NCBI GenBank assembly: GCA_022571365.1
Contig: JACZXZ010000004.1
Span: 1 to 64,000 of the forward strand
DNA: 64,000 nucleotides
Direction: 5' to 3'
From: Pseudomonadota bacterium
GTDB taxonomy: Bacteria; Pseudomonadota; Alphaproteobacteria; G022571365
A program made the position numbers and the translations under genes. Each line of letters opens with the position of its first letter. The first letter of the stretch is position 1. Under the pieces are notes generated by a model. That model saw nothing but the letters and a program-made list of their open reading frames with translations, ran no database searches and was not told the DNA's origin. Shown here piece by piece: positions 1 through 8,667 of this stretch.

Positions 1-15
1 CCGTTCGGTGCCGTC

Positions 16-693
16 CTATTCATCCCCCGGCACACCGTAGGACGCAGCGGCTCCGGGATCGAGCGCCCGGGCGACGTAGTCGGCCATCTGCGGCTGGTAG
101 GCCTGCCATAGTCTTCGCAACCCGGCGATCGGGTCGTCGTCGTGCCAATCGACGCGCAAATCGACAAGCGGCCAGATTTGCTCGTGCGCGACGAGCAGCC
201 CGGCCGAGTGCACCGGACCGACCTCGCCGCCGACGGCGAGCCCGCCCTCGAGCGCCTGCAGGAGCCGCTCGGCCAGGTGCAGCTCCGGCCCCGCTTCGAA
301 GGTCTGCACCATCGCCTTGGGGACCTCCGCCGTTGCCAGCAGGTTGCCGACGGCGATGCAGTCGCGGCCCGCGACGACGGCGTTGGTGCCCAGCGTCTTC
401 TCGCCCGTGTAGTGGGCCGCGGCGCCCGTGCGGTCGATGACCGCGAGCTGGCGATGCTCGATATTCGGGCGGCCCTTTATCGCATCGGCGAGCGCCTCGG
501 CGGCCCCCTTCCCGCCCGCCAGGAGATCGAGGATTTCGGGACCCAGCACCGGGTCGGTGAGGTTCTGGGTCGCCACCGCGCCGACCCCGGCGCGCACCCA
601 GGGGCAGCGCGCGGCGACGCAGATCGACGAGGTGGTGATCGCCACCCCGACCATGCCGGTGCGGCTGCAGCGGGCGGCGACGGCGAAGGTCAT
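16..693 (-). CDS. DUF1028 family protein (Ntn-hydrolase-like)
   Basis: The protein of 225 residues has the typical DUF1028 layout: an N-terminal 'MTFAVAARCSRTGMVG' strand, 'GAVATQNLTDP' near residue 45, and the 'GNLLATAEV' region. The family has an Ntn-hydrolase-like fold but no firmly assigned reaction. The ORF track begins far upstream inside phyH. I chose the ATG at 693 because the conserved N-terminus starts there and it overlaps the stop of the upstream dioxygenase (ATGA), which implies translational coupling. It is the last visible gene of a four-gene minus-strand operon with HpaB, RidA and PhyH, so a role in processing an oxidised catabolic intermediate is plausible but inferred. Confidence 0.85.
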   Translation of the reverse strand: MTFAVAARCSRTGMVGVAITTSSICVAARCPWVRAGVGAVATQNLTDPVLGPEILDLLAGGKGAAEALADAIKGRPNIEHRQLAVIDRTGAAAHYTGEKTLGTNAVVAGRDCIAVGNLLATAEVPKAMVQTFEAGPELHLAERLLQALEGGLAVGGEVGPVHSAGLLVAHEQIWPLVDLRVDWHDDDPIAGLRRLWQAYQPQMADYVARALDPGAAASYGVPGDE

Positions 694-1568
694 GGGGCGT
701 CCTCGCCCGCCGTCTTCTTCTGGCCCTGCAGGCCGAAGAAGGAGTCGTCGTCGTAGGCCTCGTGCATCTCGATCTCGCCCTCCCGCAGGCGCGCCACGGG
801 CGACGGCTTGCCGCGGACGATGCGCCCGCTGTAGCGCGACGGCACCGTCGGCGGCAAGAGCGGCCAGGCGTCGGCGGCGACGTAGTCGCAGATCAGAATC
901 CGTCGCGGCCGATCCGAGCGATTCGGCCCGCCGCCGTGGACGGTCCAGCTGTGCATCAGGCAGAGGTCGCCGGCCGCGCAAACGACCGGCACGGCGCGGT
1001 GGGCGAACTCCGCGTCCAGCTCCGGCGCCGTCTCGCCGACGAAGCGGCCATCCCGCTTGTGGCTGTAGCGCTCCCGGTGCGAGCCTGGTACGACCCAAAA
1101 GCAGCCGTTCTCCTCGCTCACGTCGTCGAGCGCCAGGAGTGCGGCCAGCATGTCGTCGTTGGTGTGCGGATCGTAGACGTGGTCCTGGTGCCAGCCGACA
1201 TGCGTGTCCGTGCCCGGGAGCTTCAAGTTGAGCTTGCAGTCGTAGAACTTCACGTCCGGGCCGACGAGCTGGGCCACCAGGTCCACGACCTTCTCACTCC
1301 ACAGGAAATCGCGGTAGACAGTCGAGACGTCGGCCGGGTTGGCGACTCGGCGCAGCCTCGGACGCTCGGCGCCGTGCCCGGCCTCGAGGTCGAAGCGCGC
1401 CTTTCCATCCGGCGTGTCGTGGCCGTAGTTGGCGTCGTGCCCGCGGCTCTCCTCGATCCAGCGGTCGAGCTCCGCCCGCATGGCCTCGAGCTCGCCCGCG
1501 CCGGCTACGGCGGGGGCGACGACCCAGCCCTGCTCACGGTAGTGGATGACATCGGCCCGGCTCAGCAT
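690..1568 (-). CDS. Phytanoyl-CoA dioxygenase (PhyH) family protein
   Basis: This is a 292-residue Fe(II)/2-oxoglutarate dioxygenase. The facial triad is visible: 'GWHQDH' gives the HxD pair near residue 135, and 'HSWTVHGGGPN' gives the distal His near 215. It is followed by 'RRILICDY', the Arg that holds 2-oxoglutarate. 'GCFWVVPGSHR' is a family hallmark. PhyH enzymes hydroxylate acyl-CoAs or small non-CoA substrates, and the substrate cannot be read from sequence. The gene lies 3 bp downstream of ridA and overlaps the DUF1028 start, so all are probably co-transcribed from upstream of hpaB. Confidence 0.9.
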   Translation of the reverse strand: MLSRADVIHYREQGWVVAPAVAGAGELEAMRAELDRWIEESRGHDANYGHDTPDGKARFDLEAGHGAERPRLRRVANPADVSTVYRDFLWSEKVVDLVAQLVGPDVKFYDCKLNLKLPGTDTHVGWHQDHVYDPHTNDDMLAALLALDDVSEENGCFWVVPGSHRERYSHKRDGRFVGETAPELDAEFAHRAVPVVCAAGDLCLMHSWTVHGGGPNRSDRPRRILICDYVAADAWPLLPPTVPSRYSGRIVRGKPSPVARLREGEIEMHEAYDDDSFFGLQGQKKTAGEDAP

Positions 1569-1571
1569 GGC

Positions 1572-1988
1572 TCAGGCCTCCTCCTCCGGAATCACCGCCT
1601 CGACGTCGATCTCCATCAGCATCTCGGGCCGCGCCAGCCCCTTGACGATCAGTCCCGTGGAGCAGGGATAGACCCCCTTGAGCCACTTTCCGACCACTTG
1701 GTAGACGGGCTCGCGGTAGGCCCGGTCGGTGATGTAGATCGTGGTCTTGCAGATATGCTCAAGCCTGGCGCCGGCCTCCTCGAGCAGGGTCTTGACGCAA
1801 TGCATGGCGTTCTCGGCCTGGGCCGCCGGGTCGCCGATTCCGACCATGTTGCCGTCGAGGTCGAAGCCGGTCTGGCCGCGCAGGAACACCCGGTTGCCGG
1901 CGCGCACGGCCATGCACAGATCGTTGTCCAGTTTCTGGTCCGGGTACGCCTCCCGGGTGTTGAACTTGCGGATGCGGGTGTGGGCCAT
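1572..1988 (-). CDS. RidA/YjgF family enamine/imine deaminase-like protein
   Basis: This is a small RidA-fold protein (about 138 residues from the chosen start). Family features include 'FLRGQTGFDLDGNMVGIGD', 'QAENAMHCVKTLLEEAGA' and the C-terminal 'MLMEIDVEAVIP'. RidA proteins hydrolyse reactive enamines or imines; several are specialised members of aromatic or nitrogen catabolic operons. The track start at 2009 is possible, but the ATG at 1988 has a better ribosome-binding site (aggaga) and gives the usual family N-terminus. It sits between hpaB and phyH in the same direction with short gaps. Confidence 0.88.
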   Translation of the reverse strand: MAHTRIRKFNTREAYPDQKLDNDLCMAVRAGNRVFLRGQTGFDLDGNMVGIGDPAAQAENAMHCVKTLLEEAGARLEHICKTTIYITDRAYREPVYQVVGKWLKGVYPCSTGLIVKGLARPEMLMEIDVEAVIPEEEA

Positions 1989-2034
1989 GGCTTTCTCCTG
2001 CGCCGTCACTCGGGACCCTCGCTGCCGCCGCCCG

Positions 2035-3498
2035 TTACTTGTCCTCCGGCTCCATCACCTTGTCGGAGAGCCCAGCGGCGTTCTTGACGAAGTCGAGGGG
2101 GCCGGAGAAGTCGAAGTTGTTGTAGACCGCGTTCAGATGCGCAAATGGCGGCGACTGGGCGAACAGCTGGAAGGTCAGCCGGTGGCCGGCATAGTCGGAG
2201 TTCAACAGGTCGCGGGCGAAGGCGAGGAGCTTCCTGCGGTCCTCGGCCGCCCAGGCCTCGCTCACGGTGTAGTACTTCTTGAGATAGGGCCCGGTCTCGG
2301 GGTCCTCGAAGGCGGCGTGGTCCGGGGTGATGCAGATCTGCCCGCCGCACAGCTCGCGCGTGAGGTGCATCATATGCGGCAGCTGCGTGCAGGCGTGCAC
2401 CCGGCCGGTGAACAGGAGCGACTGGTTCGGCATCAGCAAGCCCGCCGGGCTCTTCTCGGCGGTGGCGATGGCGGCGGTCAGATGCGCGTTGATGCCCTCG
2501 CGATAGACGGCGAGCTGGGCCAGCTTCTCGCGCACCGCCGGCTGCTTGTCGAGCCCGGTCTGGCGGACGTTGAACAGCGCCGCGCCGATCATCATGTCGG
2601 CGACGAACAGGATGCGCTGGACGAAGGGGAAGGCGGCGTAGCGGTGCAGCGTGCCGCGGATGAAGCTCGCGGCCCGGGTGTGGCGGTAGAACAGCACGTT
2701 CTCCCAAGGTATGAGGACGTCGTCGAAGACGATCAGCGTGTCGATCTCGTCGAAGCGGCTGGTGATGGGGTAGTCTTCGGCCGGCGCCCGCCCGGCGAAG
2801 CCCGTCCGGCAGATGTGCTTGATGCCGGGCCAGTGCATCTCGGCGATGAAGCCCAGCGCGTAGTCCGAGAGCTTGTCGTCGCCCCAGTTGGCGATCGTCG
2901 GTTTGACGAAGGCTTGGTTGGCGTAAGCCGCCGCCGTCTCGAACTTGGCGCCGCGGACGATGATGCCCTTGTCGGTCTCCTTGACCAGGTGCAGGAGCAT
3001 GTCGGGGTCCTGGTCCTGCGGCCTTTTCGAACGGTCGCCCTTGGGGTCGGTGTTGGCGGAGACGTGGAAGGTGTCGGATCTGAGCGCGTGCCGGACGTGG
3101 TGCTCGACGTTCTTGGAGAATTGCGGGTCGATCTCGTCGAGCACCTCCTTGCCGTCCCACAGCGACCAGACCTCGCCGATGGTCTCGTCGCCCATGCGGA
3201 TGACGACGCCGCCGAGGTCGTTCATCACCGCGTCCACCGCGCGCCGCTTATCGTGCCAATCCTCCTGCGTCTTGGGCGGCTTGTAGCCGATATTGTTGGG
3301 CTCGTTGGTGCCCTTGTCCATGTAGGACATGACCTCGCGGTACTTGTCCTCATGCGCCATGTCATAGATACGGGCGCGGGCGTCGACGATGGGCTTGAAG
3401 GCGGGATGGGTGGTGACGTCCTTGACGCGCTCGCCGTTGATCCAGATCTCGCGGCCGTCCTTGAGCGACTCGCGATACTGCGCCCCGGTCCTGATCAT
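2035..3498 (-). CDS. 4-hydroxyphenylacetate 3-monooxygenase-type oxygenase component (HpaB family)
   Basis: The protein of 487 residues matches the HpaB/HpaC large-component family, which is FADH2-dependent and shares the acyl-CoA dehydrogenase fold. It opens with 'RTGAQYRESLKDGREIWING', the usual start of this family, and carries 'PWENVLFYRHT' around residue 265 and a 4-helix C-terminal domain with 'ELCGGQICITPDHAAFEDP'. The enzyme hydroxylates phenolic or related rings using reduced flavin from a separate reductase. No reductase is encoded beside it, so it must borrow one. It is the first gene of the operon, and a palindrome lies about 70 bp upstream. The real substrate is unknown. Confidence 0.88.
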   Translation of the reverse strand: MIRTGAQYRESLKDGREIWINGERVKDVTTHPAFKPIVDARARIYDMAHEDKYREVMSYMDKGTNEPNNIGYKPPKTQEDWHDKRRAVDAVMNDLGGVVIRMGDETIGEVWSLWDGKEVLDEIDPQFSKNVEHHVRHALRSDTFHVSANTDPKGDRSKRPQDQDPDMLLHLVKETDKGIIVRGAKFETAAAYANQAFVKPTIANWGDDKLSDYALGFIAEMHWPGIKHICRTGFAGRAPAEDYPITSRFDEIDTLIVFDDVLIPWENVLFYRHTRAASFIRGTLHRYAAFPFVQRILFVADMMIGAALFNVRQTGLDKQPAVREKLAQLAVYREGINAHLTAAIATAEKSPAGLLMPNQSLLFTGRVHACTQLPHMMHLTRELCGGQICITPDHAAFEDPETGPYLKKYYTVSEAWAAEDRRKLLAFARDLLNSDYAGHRLTFQLFAQSPPFAHLNAVYNNFDFSGPLDFVKNAAGLSDKVMEPEDK

Positions 3499-3830
3499 GG
3501 CTGTGTCTCCTTCCCTCTGCGACCGTCCGTCCTCCGAGCGGACAGTCTGCCCCGCCGCGGGGCGTTTGGAAAATACTTTCCGCAGCTGGGGTCTCGGGAC
3601 AGCTCCGGCGCCTCGGTGAACAACCCGCCCCGTCCTTCGGCGGGCCTCGGCCCGGCACCACCTCGACAGCCTTGAATCTCTTCAGTCACAGCGCTACGCA
3701 TTCACCGTTCCAGTGCGCGGCTGCCAAGAGCCCTTTGTCTGCTGCCGTGTCGGCCAGCGCGGAGATGCCTCGACACGGTGCTGCTGGTGTTCCAGCCCTG
3801 GGCCGATGGCAAATCCTAGAGGCCGCCCGC
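3499..3830. promoter_or_regulatory. Intergenic region with IclR-like palindrome upstream of hpaB-type gene
   Basis: This gap separates the minus-strand hpaB-type operon from the plus-strand lipoprotein gene. At 3568-3581 it holds ggaaaatactttcc, a near-perfect inverted repeat that resembles the published IclR-family operator pattern TGGAAATnATTTCCA. It lies about 70 bp before the hpaB-type start, a reasonable place for a catabolic regulator. No regulator gene is nearby in the window. The rest of the gap shows nothing I can name. Confidence 0.35.
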
Positions 3831-4994
3831 ATGAAATATCTTCGAGCCGTTCAAGTCGTCCTCCTGCTCACCATGCTGGTGACGGCCGGCTGCGTTTCTG
3901 CCCGCAACCAGGAGGCGGTCCGTGTCCTGAACGACATCGCTGCGCGCGGCGGGCCGAGCGAGCTCAAGTCAATGACCCCGACGCCCCGACGGCTGACCGT
4001 GACCTACCTTGTCGATGGCCGACCCGGCATTGCCGATCTGTACCAGCCCGGCGACCCGGCTGGCGCGCCTTTGGTGCTGGTGCCCGGTTTCACGCGCGAG
4101 GGCAAGAACGACCTGCGCGTCGTCGAGTTTGCCAGCAGCCTCGCCCGCGCGCGGTTCCTGGTCATGGTGCCGGATCTCGCCGGCTCGCGCGAGTTGCGGG
4201 TGAGCGTTGCCGACGCCCGCAGCATCGCCGACGCGGCGATCTATCTGGCCGACCGCGGTGCCGCGGACGGACACCAGGGAGTGGGCATCGCCGCCATTTC
4301 CTACGCGGTCGGACCAGCCGTGATGGCGAGCTTGAAGGCCGACGTCCACGACCGGATCCAGTTCGTCGTGGGGATCGGCGGCTACTACGACACGACCGCC
4401 GTGGTGACCTTCATGACCACGGGGAAGTACCGGGATGGGCCAGACGGCAGGTGGCGGTTCAAGCGGCCGCACCCGGCCGGAAAGTGGATATTCGCGTTGA
4501 GCAATATCGACCAGCTGAGCGACCCCGACGACCGGGCGGCGCTGATCGCGATGGCCGAACGGCGCATCGCCGATCCCAAGGCCCCAATCGACGACTTGGC
4601 CGTCGGCCTCGGTCCCGAGGGCCGCTCGCTGTTCGAGCTGTTGACGAACCGCGACCCCGAGCGCGTGGTCGGCCTGATTGCGCGGTTGCCGTTCACGGTC
4701 CAGCGTCATCTCGAAAGCCTCTCGCTTCGACATCTCGACCTTTCTCGCCTAGCGGGGCGCTTGATCTTGATCCACGGCCTCGATGACACGATGATCCCGC
4801 ACACCGAGAGCAAGGCCCTCGCGGCGGCGGCGGGCAATGCCGAGCTGTTCCTGGTTGAAGGCTTTTCCCATATTGACTCGACGAGCGTCGGGTTGTTTGG
4901 GCGCTTGACCTTGATCCGTGCGATGCAAGCGCTCCTCGACCGGCGACGGCCCATGGAGGACAGGCCCGGCTCCACAGCTGGGCCCCCATCCTGA
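3831..4994 (+). CDS. Alpha/beta-hydrolase-fold lipoprotein
   Basis: The 387-residue protein starts with a short signal sequence ending in the lipobox 'VTAGC', so it is probably a lipid-anchored periplasmic protein. The hydrolase fold is suggested by the 'LVLVPGFTREG' oxyanion strand, a nucleophile-elbow-like 'AAISYAVG' near residue 160 with Ala at one usual Gly position, 'IHGLDDTMIPHTES' with a candidate Asp near 325, and 'GFSHIDS' with a candidate His. I chose the ATG at 3831 because the track start adds 53 residues before the signal peptide. The substrate is unknown, and it is transcribed away from the neighbouring catabolic operon. Confidence 0.7.
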   Translation: MKYLRAVQVVLLLTMLVTAGCVSARNQEAVRVLNDIAARGGPSELKSMTPTPRRLTVTYLVDGRPGIADLYQPGDPAGAPLVLVPGFTREGKNDLRVVEFASSLARARFLVMVPDLAGSRELRVSVADARSIADAAIYLADRGAADGHQGVGIAAISYAVGPAVMASLKADVHDRIQFVVGIGGYYDTTAVVTFMTTGKYRDGPDGRWRFKRPHPAGKWIFALSNIDQLSDPDDRAALIAMAERRIADPKAPIDDLAVGLGPEGRSLFELLTNRDPERVVGLIARLPFTVQRHLESLSLRHLDLSRLAGRLILIHGLDDTMIPHTESKALAAAAGNAELFLVEGFSHIDSTSVGLFGRLTLIRAMQALLDRRRPMEDRPGSTAGPPS

Positions 4995-5027
4995 CGAATC
5001 AAGCCGCCTTCGCCTCATGCTGGTCGG

Positions 5028-6293
5028 TCAGCCGTTCAACGAGCTGACGCGCCGCGCCGCGTTGGCCAAACGGGTGACCCGCGCAAGCGGCGGCGGGTGC
5101 GAATGGTGAAACGCCGAATAAAGCCGATCGGGTGTGAGGGTATTCGCATTCGCGCCGTACAGCTTCACGAGCGCCCGGCTCAGAACCCGCGGATCGGCGT
5201 GGTCGGCGGCGAAGGCGTCGGCCTCGAACTCGAACCGCCGGAATGCAGAGGATGCAAGCGGTTTCAAGAATACCCGCAAGACCGGTAGGATCAGCAGCAC
5301 CAATGCAATCGCCGCGTGGGGCGACGCGCGGGCTACGCCAAGGCCGTTATAAAACCCGGTCTGTTCAGCCAGCCAGCCCAGCAGCATGACACCGACCAAG
5401 CTGGCGAGGGCCATGGCGGTCAGGTACTTTTGTATGTGGCGGCGCTTTAAGTGACCGACCTCGTGGGCCAATACCGCCTCGATTTCCTCGGGACCGAGGG
5501 CGTCGAGGAGGGCGTCCAAAAGCACGACGCGCTTGCTGCCCCCGATCCCCGTGACGTAGGCGTTGCCGTGAGTGGAGCGGCGCGATCCGTCCATGACGAA
5601 GACACGGTCAAGCACGAGGCCGCATCTTTCCAGCAGTCCGGCGATCCGTGTCCTCAACGCCTCGTCCCGCAACGGGACAAAACGGTTGAACAGGGGCGCG
5701 ACCAGTGTCGGGTAAGCCCACGTTTTGGCCAGAACGAACGCCATCCACACGGCCCAGAGGCCCAGCCACCAGAGGCTCCCGGCATTTTCCATCAGCCACA
5801 GGGCCAGGGCCGCCAGGGGTGCGCCGATCACCACCAGCAGAAGCCCTTTTTTGATCGCGTCGGCCATGAACAGCCGCAGGGTTACGCGATTGAAGGCGAA
5901 ACGCTCCTCGATGACGAAAACGTGGTAGGCGAGAAGGGGCAGGCGGAGCAGCGCCATCAGCAGCAGGGTGCTCGCAACCACCCCGACACCGGTGGCGAGC
6001 GGCACGAGATCCACGGCGCGCCAGGCCTGGTCGAGCAAATTTAGCCCGCCGCCCACCGTCCAACCCAGCAGGAAAGCCGCATCGATGCCCGTCGCGGCAA
6101 TGGCAAGCTTGGTTCTTGCCACGCTGTAGTCTGCCGCCTTGTGGTGGAGGTGAAGGGAGATGCTGTCCCGGAATTCCGACGGCACGGTGGAACGATGCGC
6201 CTGCACGTGAGCCACCTGGCGCGTGGCGAGCCAGGTTTGAAGGACAACGGAGCAAGCCAGCGCCGTCAGGAAAGTGGCGGTAAAACCGTTCAT
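5028..6293 (-). CDS. M48 family (Ste24-like) membrane zinc metallopeptidase
   Basis: This is an integral membrane CAAX-prenyl-protease-type peptidase of about 421 residues. It has several N-terminal transmembrane helices, the zinc motif 'AVLAHEVGHLKRRH' (HExxH) in the middle, two further helices, and the third zinc ligand in 'FEFEADAFAADH'. 'VIEERFAFNRVTLRLF' is the conserved M48A pre-domain. Bacterial members act in membrane protein quality control. The ATG at 6293 ('MNGFTATFLTAL') is preferred because it begins directly with the first hydrophobic helix. The gene is convergent with the lipoprotein gene. Confidence 0.88.
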   Translation of the reverse strand: MNGFTATFLTALACSVVLQTWLATRQVAHVQAHRSTVPSEFRDSISLHLHHKAADYSVARTKLAIAATGIDAAFLLGWTVGGGLNLLDQAWRAVDLVPLATGVGVVASTLLLMALLRLPLLAYHVFVIEERFAFNRVTLRLFMADAIKKGLLLVVIGAPLAALALWLMENAGSLWWLGLWAVWMAFVLAKTWAYPTLVAPLFNRFVPLRDEALRTRIAGLLERCGLVLDRVFVMDGSRRSTHGNAYVTGIGGSKRVVLLDALLDALGPEEIEAVLAHEVGHLKRRHIQKYLTAMALASLVGVMLLGWLAEQTGFYNGLGVARASPHAAIALVLLILPVLRVFLKPLASSAFRRFEFEADAFAADHADPRVLSRALVKLYGANANTLTPDRLYSAFHHSHPPPLARVTRLANAARRVSSLNG

Positions 6294-6617
6294 GCCGCCG
6301 CTCCTTCCCTCAGCGGGGCGGCACATCGGTTCCGGAGGCCGCCGGCCATCCGCCGCACCAGGAAGGAGCCTTCGCGGACCAGGCCGATATCGACCTGGAC
6401 CAACGCTGCTCCGGCCCTCGGTCGGCTACCGGGCGTCATCGGCCGCAGCGATGCCGCCCACTGCAAGGAGGGGCAGGGGACCCGGAAAAGCGGAAAGCTC
6501 TCCCACCAACGCGCCATTCCTGTCGAATCCCGCCGCCGGTCCCACAGGGTTGGGGAGGTCCCGTCCCATGAGCGTTATCGGTAGGGCAGGAGCACGGTAA
6601 GCCAAGGGGTTGAGGCC

Positions 6618-6749
6618 TCAATCGCGGCAGGCGGCGTACCCGGCCGCGATAGCCCGTTTACGGACGGCACTTTCATCGAAGCGTGACCCCTTCTTGATCA
6701 AGAGCCGATACATGGCTGCCCCAATCGCGGTCGTGCCATGATTAGCCAT
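6618..6749 (-). CDS. Small basic ORF overlapping the end of serC
   Basis: This 43-residue frame is absent from the ORF track. It starts ATG GCT AAT inside the last codons of serC and overlaps its stop, so it could be translationally coupled. The peptide is basic ('YRLLIKKGSRFDESAVRKR') with no membrane segment or known motif. I do not recognise a family; it could be a real small protein, or the tail of a lost gene such as a transposase. About 320 bp between it and the M48 gene start hold nothing else I can support. Confidence 0.3.
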   Translation of the reverse strand: MANHGTTAIGAAMYRLLIKKGSRFDESAVRKRAIAAGYAACRD

Positions 6750-7896
6750 GGTGGCGCGAGAACTCTTCCATGAAATCGATCAGGGCCTCTACGCCCTCTT
6801 CTGGCATCGCGTTGTAGAGGCTGGCACGGATACCGCCCATCACGCGATGCCCCTTGAGGTTGAGCAGGCCGCGCCGGTGCGCCTGCGCTAGAAACCGCGC
6901 CTCAAGAGATTCATCGGACAGCCGGAAACACACGTTCACGAGCGAGCGGTCAGCGGGAGCGACCGGGCAACGATAGAAACCATTGGCGTCAATCGCGGCG
7001 TATAGCTTGGCGCTCTTGCGCCGGTTCAACCGCTCAATCGCCGGCATTCCCCCCTGGCCCTGCACCCAGTTGAAGACCAGTCCCGCCAGGTAGATGGCGT
7101 AGGTCGGCGGCGTGTTCACCCTGGAGTCATGATCGGCCTGGATCTTGTAGTTGAAGACCGTCGGCGTTCCGGGCAGGGCGCCGCCGAGAAGATCTTCGCG
7201 GACGATCACGATGGTCAGCCCTGCGGGGCCGACGTTCTTCTGGGCACTCGCGTAGATCAGTCCGTAGCGCGCGATATCCACGGGCCGGGATAGGAAGTCG
7301 GACGTCATGTCGGCCACGAGCGGCACCTCGCCGGTCTCCGGCGTCCAATGGAACTCCAGCCCCTGCGCGGTTTCATTGGTGGTGATGTGACAAAAAGCCG
7401 CGTCCGGGTTCAGGCGCCAGGTTTGGCGCGGCGGCACCCGGGTGAAGTTGTCGCGCTCCCCGCTGGCCGCGACATCGACGCGGCAGTAACGTCGGGCCTC
7501 GGCAATGCCTCTCCTGGACCAGTGGCCGGTCTCCACATAGTCCGCCCGTTCCCGGCCGCGCAGAAGGTTCATGGGAACCATGGCGTGATGGGCGTAGGCG
7601 CCTCCCTGCAAGAACAGCACGCGGTAGTTGCTGGGAATCGCCAGAAGGCCCCTTAGATCCTCGATGGCGCGCGCCAAGATCTCGGTGAACTCCGGGCCGG
7701 TGAAGGGCATCTCCAACACCGAAATCCCGGTCCCCCGCCAGTCGAGCATCTCGTCGCGGGCTTGGGCCAGCACCACCCGCGGCATGATGGCGGGGCCGGC
7801 GGCGAAGTTGAAGACACGGCGCCCGCCGCGACCGGTAGTCCCGCGCGAGCTTCGCCGCCGCCGGGTCGTGTCGCCTGCCTCCGGGAGCGTCTGCAT
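6742..7896 (-). CDS. serC: Phosphoserine aminotransferase
   Basis: SerC converts 3-phosphohydroxypyruvate plus glutamate to phosphoserine in serine synthesis and also serves vitamin B6 synthesis. The protein has the class-V PLP aminotransferase markers 'RVFNFAAGPA' at the N-terminus, 'LFLQGGAYAHHAMVPMN', 'VADMTSDFLSRP' and the PLP lysine in 'YASAQKNVGPAG'. It ends with 'GGIRASLYNAMPEEGVEALI'. At 384 residues it has a roughly 25-residue basic N-terminal extension before 'RVFNF' compared with typical 360-residue members, so the true start may be internal. It lies 18 bp downstream of the membrane-protein gene in the same direction. Confidence 0.93.
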   Translation of the reverse strand: MQTLPEAGDTTRRRRSSRGTTGRGGRRVFNFAAGPAIMPRVVLAQARDEMLDWRGTGISVLEMPFTGPEFTEILARAIEDLRGLLAIPSNYRVLFLQGGAYAHHAMVPMNLLRGRERADYVETGHWSRRGIAEARRYCRVDVAASGERDNFTRVPPRQTWRLNPDAAFCHITTNETAQGLEFHWTPETGEVPLVADMTSDFLSRPVDIARYGLIYASAQKNVGPAGLTIVIVREDLLGGALPGTPTVFNYKIQADHDSRVNTPPTYAIYLAGLVFNWVQGQGGMPAIERLNRRKSAKLYAAIDANGFYRCPVAPADRSLVNVCFRLSDESLEARFLAQAHRRGLLNLKGHRVMGGIRASLYNAMPEEGVEALIDFMEEFSRHHG

Positions 7897-7914
7897 GGGG
7901 CCGGACCAGGGGGA

Positions 7915-8424
7915 TCAGTCGAACGGAAAAAGGGCGTGCGGGCCCGCCGCCATCAGATACAGCAGCGGGATCGACAACACGGTGTTGGCGCGCGCCGAGA
8001 GAAACGTGATGCGCGAGCAGCGCACCCGCTCCTCGAGAGGCGCCGGGACGAAGCCCAGCACCTTCTTCTGGTGCGGCCACATCACCAGCCAGACGTTGAG
8101 CACCATGATCGTGCCGATCCACGCGCCCGCCCCGATCGGCGCCTCGTAGCCGGTGAGAGTCAAGGCGTCGACCAGCTGCTCCTGGCGCCACAGCATCAGG
8201 ATCCCGGTCACCCAGGCGACGATCGAGGCGTAGCGGAACACCGAGTGCTCGCGCCAAGCCCGCCCCATATAGGACGAGGTCAGCACCTCTTGCTTGTCCT
8301 GCTCGGGCGTGTAAGGCAGGAACCTCGGCACCAGGACGAGGCCGACATAGTTGTGGCCAATCCACACAATGCCGGCAAAGAAATGGAGCCAGCGCAACAA
8401 CAGGTCGACTAGCAGTCCGTCCAC
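7915..8424 (-). CDS. Urate-oxidase-N (PuuD-like) domain membrane protein
   Basis: The protein of 169 residues has about four transmembrane segments. Its opening 'LLLRWLHFFAGIVWIGHNY' and the later 'VLNVWLVMWPHQKKVLGF' match the membrane domain of PuuD-type urate hydroxylases (Urate_ox_N). The conserved His residues in these segments resemble haem or quinone ligands. The cytochrome c domain present in full PuuD proteins is missing, so the domain acts alone or with a separate cytochrome. A urate role is not supported by neighbours. It lies between the small membrane-peptide gene and serC, likely in one operon. Confidence 0.7.
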   Translation of the reverse strand: MDGLLVDLLLRWLHFFAGIVWIGHNYVGLVLVPRFLPYTPEQDKQEVLTSSYMGRAWREHSVFRYASIVAWVTGILMLWRQEQLVDALTLTGYEAPIGAGAWIGTIMVLNVWLVMWPHQKKVLGFVPAPLEERVRCSRITFLSARANTVLSIPLLYLMAAGPHALFPFD

Positions 8425-8457
8425 GGCGTGATCGCGTTGCCGGCCTGGAGTGCGATC

Positions 8458-8565
8458 TCACCCGGCTCCCGCGCTGACGAGAGCCCGCAGGACCACGACC
8501 AGCAGCGCGGTCAGGGCGAGCCCGCAGAGGACCGTGCCGGCGACCGAATCAAGGGGCGTTTTCAC
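8458..8565 (-). CDS. Small single-pass membrane peptide, full-length copy
   Basis: This 35-codon frame was missed by the track. It starts with GTG after a strong ribosome-binding site (aaggaggagg) and encodes 'KTPLDSVAGTVLCGLALTA' followed by more Leu/Val, one clear membrane helix. Its first 68 coding bases recur identically at 10116-10183. It lies 34 bp before the urate-oxidase-N-like gene, so co-translation with that membrane protein is likely. The function is unknown; it could be a small subunit of a membrane complex. Confidence 0.6.
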   Translation of the reverse strand: MKTPLDSVAGTVLCGLALTALLVVVLRALVSAGAG

Positions 8566-8667
8566 GGCCTCCTCCTTGCTGTGTCGGGTGGCACATTATT
8601 GTGCTGCCCCGCTGGTGCATTTTTGCTCCGCCGTTGATAGCTCCGACCACTTACCGCAGCGGGATCC

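Noticed and set aside
762-3675. Plus-strand ORFs of 441 and 644 codons
   Set aside because: They are antisense to phyH, ridA and the hpaB-type gene, with His/Arg/Val-rich sequence typical of shadows.
6618-6749. Transposase tail
   Set aside because: The basic peptide resembles a transposase end only loosely, with no terminal inverted repeats or target duplication nearby, so no mobile element is called.
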